Shown here piece by piece: positions 9,601 to 11,636 of a stretch of DNA of 11,636 nt. Every line of letters starts with the position of its first letter. Positions within the stretch are counted from its first letter, which is position 1. The stretch is from positions 1 to 11,636 of the forward strand of contig JAGRCC010000016.1 of NCBI GenBank assembly GCA_020433785.1. The letters are read 5' to 3'. The notes beneath the pieces were generated by a model. It was not told the origin of the DNA, did no database searches, and saw only the letters and a program-made list of their open reading frames with translations. The translations under genes and the position numbers were made by a program. The stretch is from Anaerolineae bacterium. GTDB taxonomy: Bacteria; Chloroflexota; Anaerolineae; 4572-78; J111.

Positions 9601-10452
9601 CTCATCCCAAAACCATTCCAACGCGCTTTGACCCGCGCTGACCGCATTGTCGATGGCAGCCTCTACATCAGCCTCAGTCACCTGCCAATTATCGCGTCGT
9701 TGGGCTTGGTTAAAAATCTCGTGGCACAGCAGTTGGGTGAAATAGGGATGTCCGCCGGTTAAGCGCCAGATGCGCTCGGCGGCGACATCGTCATAAGTCA
9801 GAATACTTTGGGCCGGCCGGCGAATGAGTTGAAGCGTGGCGTCTTGTTCCAACAGCGTGATTTGCCGGGTAAGCGCACCTCGAAAGATTTGCAACTGTTG
9901 AGATGGCAGTTCCTTCAATCGGCGGCCGATGACAAATAAAAAAATGACCTGTTTATTGTCGCTTTGGATGATCGGATTGAGGGCCTGAACAAACGGCAGG
10001 GCGTCCAGTTCCATCGCGCCGCTTTCCAAACTCAAAACATCGAATTCGTCCAGCAGGAGCAGCAGCCGTTTATCGCCCAACTGCCGGGTAACTTGCGGCA
10101 GAAAATCGGCGCGGAACGCCTCAGGCTCCTCAAAGTCGGGGCGGTTCGGTTTGGGCAGTTTCAAATGACCGGCAATAGCTCGGGCCAACCCGTACAACAG
10201 GTCGGTGGCCGAGTTGGTCATGCCGCTTTGCAGATCGAAAAAAACGGCCTCGTAATCGGGATGGTTTCGACGTGAGATCTGATGAAGAATTGAGGTTTTG
10301 CCGATGCGGCGCTGGCCGTAAAAAACCAGCAAGTTGTGCCTGGCCGACGACAAGGAGTCATCGATGAAACGCAAATCATCCTCACGTCCAAAAAAAGTGT
10401 CAGGTTGCGTTGCCGGTGGGCCGGCAAAATAAGGATTGTGGACTCGGGGCAT
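3682..10452 (-). CDS. Transmembrane STAND NTPase-TPR sensor with outside Asp-box propeller
   Basis: This 2256-aa protein reads from cytoplasm to exterior. Residues 6-365 are a STAND NTPase: FGRE 21-24, Walker A GQRRIGKT 46-53, Walker B LLLLDEFD with D135/E136, GGHPYF 233-238 and a winged-helix-like end near 365. Residues 382-535 are ordinary TPRs. Residues 545-1703 are an array of ~90-aa double-TPR units. FWRRR then a single TM helix at about 1723-1744 predict the N-terminus inside and C-terminus outside. A Thr/Pro stalk at 1760-1828 leads to an FN3-like domain (about 1830-1936) and a beta-propeller (1937-2256). Six Asp boxes are visible: 1972 STNGGVDW, 2012 SEDRGETW, 2054 SGDGGQSW, 2146 STNLGNDW, 2199 SLDGGLSW and 2246 TDDGGRSW. 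One degenerate blade between the third and fourth suggests seven blades. The likely role is to bind a surface or extracellular ligand and relay it to NTPase-driven assembly inside; the ligand is unknown. The ATG at 10452 matches the family N-terminus (NPYF near residue 6), though no clear Shine-Dalgarno precedes it. It is the first gene of the operon and overlaps the kinase gene. Confidence 0.93.
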   Translation of the reverse strand: MPRVHNPYFAGPPATQPDTFFGREDDLRFIDDSLSSARHNLLVFYGQRRIGKTSILHQISRRNHPDYEAVFFDLQSGMTNSATDLLYGLARAIAGHLKLPKPNRPDFEEPEAFRADFLPQVTRQLGDKRLLLLLDEFDVLSLESGAMELDALPFVQALNPIIQSDNKQVIFLFVIGRRLKELPSQQLQIFRGALTRQITLLEQDATLQLIRRPAQSILTYDDVAAERIWRLTGGHPYFTQLLCHEIFNQAQRRDNWQVTEADVEAAIDNAVSAGQSALEWFWDEVSLIERFTLYTLGQPEFNGQGASLDQLIAQRNARGVQIPDFELRALPDQLVDREVLKRDVEEHYRFAVELVRRWILRAHSLEEVTGELIRSGMAEPAKDYFRAGLAAYREDHLDLALDNFSKALSINPNYVEARLWLARARLKQDDLLDAIDEFAYVERFGGQLAREARLGLADARAQYGRQLEDDGQVSEARSEYERVLELDSQHALANARLSELYRQQAEAALLDEGVAAAEPLYEHALQHGFDNSELEAQIKEQLDQYSQTQEEANNWSEAEQASRLAARLISKNEDSRETLLRLQLGKARWHLDQQELAAAGAIYQELLTEAELDAPRQIIENDVLRYSQQQEEQNNWPQAEAALKLLVELFPDNFENQSRLTDSLCRQGEFLLEQHKITEAKQPYQRALTSTPENQSLRHTIRSGFQTYQQEQAKLNTLEAWRSIKKAMQTLVEIMGQDDMVACRRLSEAQMDLGDALLAADRLDEAQDAYEQAVDDITYVLQFARESDQVSSQERAVIWLKLAQLDLDRSRFDSAMDNFERALTDATSEQDMVAHIKSIFTTYRQQQEKIPRWKPVERAMDILNRLFPEDEDARFELAQTRAAQVDWHLSRAIPDLEAAIRLAHSALLDSDLSYEAGDQIAARLKKSFQQHRLQQEQTDPPNWKQAEQAMNSLVSLLPDDDEVNFWLAETRLKQGNWYLAQPNQSPVQSRHGMQKAAEVYRRALKDLAETENLVTPLKENFKAYQQRQQTGTPPAWPLVIQALQTLAELLPGDSQVDHWLAEAYLAQGTWLLEQQPAEPAEAESNLAEAESSFSKALEQWSDDKSEIEAVIQTTIADYCRRQGDVDPPRWRLAEASLSFLAELMPEANEVPQIRADLFVAQADWHLAQPQVDLAHVKNAFQSALQALAKPNDPLVTHIQQKLKAYRLEQQHSDPPNWAEAEQVVKILAELRPHDDETGWQMAELNSERGNWLLQQPVIDETEGEERLAEAEDYYRQALEALPDQKETLLAQLKEDFKQYRLRQLQHQPPRWQLAESAVHVLARLADHDDEALRQLAEVRAAWARGFMQSEGQSSAEFEQCLLQAKAIYKRALAEAPTENSFLTKSIKEDFNSFRLQQEQAKPPNWSLAEQALNILAELLPQDPMVQSWLAELYIARGEGYRNEAETIGGWRRESQQLELFEQAAHFYSKAITAAARRAQITPLGAEAWQQLAAIKARLGQIYRYGLKDEVTAQTAYHDALSNWDKALGLGIERTHYPAIAATHVAYGDLLLERGDLETAGQYYLAAKKFAAADPDWLNEVDGRLRAYQERQRRLGFQKEVVEAGELRHQLQPDNSQTWSELATELVVYGGQFLEDNEFELARPHYERAMQPASPVTGLDDDAQQRLSQTLVQAVLTFINRQKQAKNWRQAEKAEEWLNEAQFIDAQTDITSSTPAPFWRRRGGLAIAIPLIVLLCLAGGFALGAEDWFDRAAGMAMLATETPTPTITLTPTRTPTPTVTPTATASPTARIVVVTATSTPTRTPSPTKTPTLPPTPTSTVTPTFTPTPYPAPEIIGPADGEVLAGAEGPHQLEWEPVTELEDDQYYLIEIEYLKSSQESRFTQLHQDTVWDIPPDLLLKVDPPEHEVSWQVSLVRSEFGDISQVEPIGRTSEPRRFSWERIPLPAGEGLSVEINPQNSDEIFAVLQVEGIYRSTNGGVDWQRIREETSVGGLHIAPANPSIIYAGAFARVLKSEDRGETWASTFIPPRAQVYDIVTDPNSADIVIAVTGEGIVHSGDGGQSWITLDKAQGGQILNVDFYGIAAAGTPAGNRVYVAGEGDQIFWRGTREVTAPWQTLVCRVCARSIHSLAISGEKILAGADEGRLGLSTNLGNDWVKTDTPTVNPTLKFSTIVFDPNDAMIVYAGSGTNLNPTDGEGLFRSLDGGLSWRSLNSWNAGVGSGTFVQDIAIDQADSQIIFIATSKGVFRTDDGGRSWASQ
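3695..3708 (-). promoter_or_regulatory. Ribosome binding site favouring a TTG start, inside the upstream gene
   Basis: On the minus strand GGAGG (3708-3704) is followed by 6 bases and then TTG (3697-3695). The in-frame ATG at 3685 is 18 bases from the same GGAGG, too far for normal use, but it forms an ATGA overlap with the upstream stop (TGA, 3684-3682). Either start implies translational coupling. The GGAGG is part of the codons for the last Asp-box (GGRS) of the sensor protein. Confidence 0.55.
4969..5175 (-). repeat. Thr/Pro-rich low-complexity stalk
   Basis: Residues 1760-1828 of the sensor protein are runs of TPTPT/TPTRTPTP-type sequence broken once by a hydrophobic VVV segment (1791-1793). 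The DNA is correspondingly repetitive (GGTGGGCGT-like units on the plus strand). It lies directly after the TM helix (coded at 5221-5286) and before the FN3-like domain, so it is most likely an extended spacer through the cell wall layer. It could be O-glycosylated, but nothing here shows that. Confidence 0.85.
5344..8820 (-). repeat. Array of ~90-aa double-TPR supra-repeats (protein level)
   Basis: Residues 545-1703 repeat a unit that opens with Y-x-x-Q-Q and continues as P-P-N-W-x-x-A-E, then L-x-E-L-x-P, L-A-E and G-x-W-x-L, followed by an Ala-rich TPR helix pair and an IKExF helix into the next Y. Unit starts are at residues 545, 626, 708, 843, 931, 1024, 1118, 1205, 1299, 1393, 1587 and 1677. 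Spacings are mostly 81-94. The 135 gap fits one extra TPR and the 194 gap fits two units with one decayed opening. The last unit is cut short before the membrane helix. Each unit looks like two TPRs with an unusually long loop at PPNW. DNA identity between units is low, so the array is old or under selection at protein level only. Confidence 0.75.
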
Positions 10453-10561
10453 AAAATTTAGACAGCGCCTCAGACCTTGAACTTTTTACAGCAACGAGTA
10501 ACCTTTTCGAGTTCAGGCAACTCTAACCATCCGGTCTACCGGCAGCCAATACTGGGCCATC

Positions 10562-10589
10562 GTTATAAGGCGTTTAACATGTGGTCCAA
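10562..10589 (-). promoter_or_regulatory. Candidate proximal promoter of the STAND operon
   Basis: Reading the minus strand, TTGGAC (10589-10584), 16 bases, TATAAC (10567-10562). The -10 matches consensus at 5 of 6 positions but the -35 at only 3 of 6. It would give a leader of about 100 bases before the ATG at 10452. It overlaps, face to face, a plus-strand promoter candidate at 10574-10600. Confidence 0.3.
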
Positions 10590-10600
10590 GCTTATATAAT
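10574..10600 (+). promoter_or_regulatory. Candidate plus-strand promoter (TTAACA-15-TATAAT)
   Basis: TTAACA at 10574-10579 (5 of 6 to the -35 consensus), 15 bases, then a perfect TATAAT at 10595-10600. The spacer is shorter than the ideal 17. It could drive the short ORF beginning at 10626, or serve as a distal promoter for the E2 gene. Confidence 0.35.
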
Positions 10601-10625
10601 GATAAATTTTTAGGGAATCGGTCGA

Positions 10626-10766
10626 ATGAGGAGTAAAAAACGCTTTATGATTCTGTTAAAGAAACAGTACGTTTCTGAGGAAGAACCCAGCCTGCTGCAC
10701 CCACCGGTAGAGATGTTCTACCGCTTTACTGTGTCTATCCAACACAATAAAGCAAGTATAGCATAA
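10626..10766 (+). CDS. Doubtful 46-aa ORF
   Basis: ATG AGG AGT opens a 46-codon frame ending in TAA. The peptide begins MRSKKRFMILLKKQYV and ends in NKASIA; the middle is acidic and proline-containing. I do not recognise it. In favour: a TATAAT promoter candidate about 25 bases upstream and an AGGGA about 9 bases before the ATG. Against: a frame of this length is expected by chance fairly often, the codons are AT-rich unlike the neighbouring genes, and the stretch also contains three hairpins better explained by a minus-strand RNA. A second in-frame ATG lies at 10647. Confidence 0.2.
   Translation: MRSKKRFMILLKKQYVSEEEPSLLHPPVEMFYRFTVSIQHNKASIA
10635..10748 (-). ncRNA. Candidate structured leader or small RNA upstream of the STAND operon
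   Basis: The minus-strand transcript predicted from the extended -10 promoter at 10755-10783 would start near 10748. Three perfect hairpins follow: TGTGT/ACACA (7-base loop, 10746-10730), CGGTAGA/TCTACCG (5-base loop, 10723-10705) and AGAAAC/GTTTCT (5-base loop, 10676-10660). The third overlaps two alternative stems, CTGTT/AACAG (10667-10653) and CTTTA/TAAAG (10661-10643); the latter is followed by CG and six T residues (10640-10635). The layout could be a short RNA ending at a weak terminator, or an attenuated 5' leader of about 300 bases for the sensor gene. The stems are short and no known RNA family is recognised. Confidence 0.3.
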
Positions 10767-10783
10767 ATAGGGTTTATCCTCAA
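10755..10783 (-). promoter_or_regulatory. Candidate distal promoter with extended -10
   Basis: On the minus strand TTGAGG (10783-10778) is followed by exactly 17 bases and TATACT (10760-10755). The TGC directly before the -10 makes the extended motif TGnTATACT. It is the best-formed sigma-70-like promoter in the window. It would start transcription near 10748, at the foot of the first hairpin of the candidate structured RNA, and could read on into the sensor gene at 10452. Confidence 0.45.
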
Positions 10784-10833
10784 GAACAGTTAGGACAGCA
10801 TGACTACACCCTCAAAAGAGCGTGATTAACGAT

Positions 10834-10862
10834 TCGCAAAAATTTTAGCTAGCCGGTATACT
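10834..10862 (+). promoter_or_regulatory. Candidate promoter of the E2 gene
   Basis: TATACT at 10857-10862 matches the -10 consensus at 5 of 6 positions and lies 30 bases before the ATG, leaving a leader of about 22 bases that includes the Shine-Dalgarno. The -35 position (TCGCAA, 10834-10839, 17-base spacing) is poor, so an activator or a different start may be involved. Confidence 0.35.
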
Positions 10863-10880
10863 TTAACAAAAATCAACGTC

Positions 10881-10887
10881 GAGGAGG
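10881..10887 (+). promoter_or_regulatory. Strong ribosome binding site of the E2 gene
   Basis: GAGGAGG at 10881-10887 ends 4 bases before the ATG at 10892. Together with the in-frame TAG at 10850-10852 it fixes the start of the E2 protein and rules out an upstream lipoyl domain in the same frame. Confidence 0.8.
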
Positions 10888-10891
10888 ACTT

Positions 10892-11636
10892 ATGGCCGAA
10901 CAACACCCCCAAGGAGAATTCTATAAAGCAACTCCGGTCGCCCAGAAGATGGCGGCGGATTTAGGTATCAATCTGGACGCCATCGAGGGCAGCGGTGATC
11001 ACGGCAAGATTACCAAAGACGACGTGCGGCGAGCCAGTTCAGCCAACGGCGGCTCCCCGGCGGTCAAAGCCGAGCCGGCTCCCAAAGCCGCCCCGGCCGC
11101 CAAACCGGCTCCGGCGCCCGTCGCCGCCGCGCCGGCCAAAGCCGCGCCCGGACCGGCCGCCAAACCGGCGGCCCCAACCTCCGCCGACGATGTGTTGGAA
11201 AGCACGCCCCTTAAAGGCATCAGAAAAGTCATCGCCCGGCGCATGACCGAAAGCACGCAAGCCACCGCCCGCGTCACCCTGATGACCGAAGTTGACACCA
11301 CCGAGTTCGTGGCTCTACGGGAGCAGCTCAAAGCCAAATACGCCGAACCGTGGGGCTTCGCGCCCGGTTATAACGATCTATTGGTCATCATTGTGGCCAA
11401 CGCGCTGCGCGAATTTCCCTATATGAACGCCCGCTTCTCCCCGGACGGCGAGGCCATCGAACGGCTCAAACCGGTCCACATGGGCATCGCCGTTGATACC
11501 GACCGGGGCCTGCTGGTGCCGGTGGTCAAAAACGCCGACAAAAAAGGGTTGCAGGCCATCGGCGCGGAATTTCGCGAGCTGACCAAAAAGGCTCGCTCCG
11601 GCAAAGCCGCCCCTGATGAACTTGTCGGGAGCACCT
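10892..11636 (+). CDS. 2-oxo acid dehydrogenase E2 acyltransferase, lipoyl-less, cut by window end
   Basis: 248 codons are visible and the gene runs off the right edge. E2 subunits transfer an acyl group from lipoamide to CoA in pyruvate- or branched-chain-type dehydrogenase complexes in the cytoplasm. Residues 11-47 are a peripheral subunit-binding (E3/E1-binding) domain, with ATPVAQKMAADLGI, then GSGDHGKI and DDVRR. Residues 50-97 are a flexible Ala/Pro/Lys linker. From about 100 the catalytic acyltransferase domain begins: LKGIRKVIARRMTES at 107-121, MNARF, HMGIAVDTDRGLLVPV at 196-211. The catalytic HxxxDG motif would lie beyond the window. Typical E2 proteins start with one or more ~80-aa lipoyl domains; here there is none, and the strong Shine-Dalgarno and upstream stop show it is not a wrong start. 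Such lipoyl-less E2-like proteins may take the lipoyl group from a separate polypeptide. Which 2-oxo acid is used cannot be told. The gene is divergent from the STAND operon, with GC-richer codons than the intergenic region. Confidence 0.93.
   Translation, partial: MAEQHPQGEFYKATPVAQKMAADLGINLDAIEGSGDHGKITKDDVRRASSANGGSPAVKAEPAPKAAPAAKPAPAPVAAAPAKAAPGPAAKPAAPTSADDVLESTPLKGIRKVIARRMTESTQATARVTLMTEVDTTEFVALREQLKAKYAEPWGFAPGYNDLLVIIVANALREFPYMNARFSPDGEAIERLKPVHMGIAVDTDRGLLVPVVKNADKKGLQAIGAEFRELTKKARSGKAAPDELVGST

Larger units (their letters stand above)
10453..10891. other. Divergent intergenic region between operon and E2 gene
   Basis: This stretch of about 440 bases is visibly AT-richer than the flanking genes and separates two divergently transcribed units. 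It holds promoter-like elements on both strands, a cluster of hairpins at 10643-10746 and one 46-codon ORF of doubtful reality. I see no tRNA, rRNA, recognised riboswitch, insertion sequence or CRISPR array in it. In-frame extension of the E2 gene upstream is blocked by a TAG at 10850-10852. Confidence 0.8.

Noticed and set aside
116..10452. Calling the operon a proven anti-phage defence system
   Set aside because: STAND and kinase domains also occur in ordinary signalling proteins, no effector domain is visible, and no other defence genes lie in the window.
10705..10723. CGGTAGA/TCTACCG hairpin as an intrinsic terminator on the plus strand
   Set aside because: Only CTTTACT follows the stem, without a real T-run, and no plus-strand gene ends just before it. 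It fits better as part of a structured RNA.
10999..11337. Minus-strand 112-codon Ala/Gly-rich frame and the overlapping frames at 11039-11260 and 10995-11246
   Set aside because: All lie over the Ala/Pro/Lys linker and start of the E2 catalytic domain. GC-rich linker DNA removes stop codons in several frames, while the E2 frame has clear domain matches.

Overview
Organism: the two large genes encode multi-domain STAND-type signalling NTPases. One carries a TPTPT-type low-complexity stalk behind a single membrane helix, followed by a DGE/LxW-type fibronectin-like domain and an Asp-box propeller. That style is typical of Chloroflexota (Anaerolineae and relatives), and moderately GC-rich coding DNA fits. 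This placement is inferred from protein style, not from a marker gene.

Layout: bases 1-115 are non-coding and hold an imperfect inverted repeat. A minus-strand operon of two overlapping genes fills 116-10452. The promoter-proximal gene (10452 to 3682) encodes a 2256-aa predicted transmembrane sensor: STAND NTPase, winged helix, a very long TPR array built from ~90-aa units, one TM helix, Thr/Pro stalk, FN3-like domain and BNR/Asp-box beta-propeller. The distal gene (3697 or 3685 to 116) encodes a 1193-aa soluble protein: a second STAND NTPase, a Hanks-type Ser/Thr kinase and a C-terminal APH-like (TCAD9-like) kinase domain. Bases 10453-10891 are an AT-rich divergent intergenic region with several promoter-like elements on both strands, a cluster of small hairpins (possible structured leader or small RNA) and a doubtful 46-codon ORF. 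From 10892 to the right edge runs a plus-strand 2-oxo acid dehydrogenase E2 acyltransferase gene that starts with the peripheral subunit-binding domain, lacks a lipoyl domain and is cut by the window.

How the genes may work together: the two operon products have related N-terminal STAND modules and are translationally coupled, so they probably form a complex. The working model is an outside propeller that senses a ligand or surface structure, a cytoplasmic STAND/TPR platform that assembles, and a partner bringing two kinase activities. It resembles the STAND/kinase/TCAD conflict or signalling systems known in multicellular-type bacteria, but no nuclease, toxin or protease effector is visible, so a defence role is not shown. 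The E2 gene is a divergent metabolic neighbour with no evident link.
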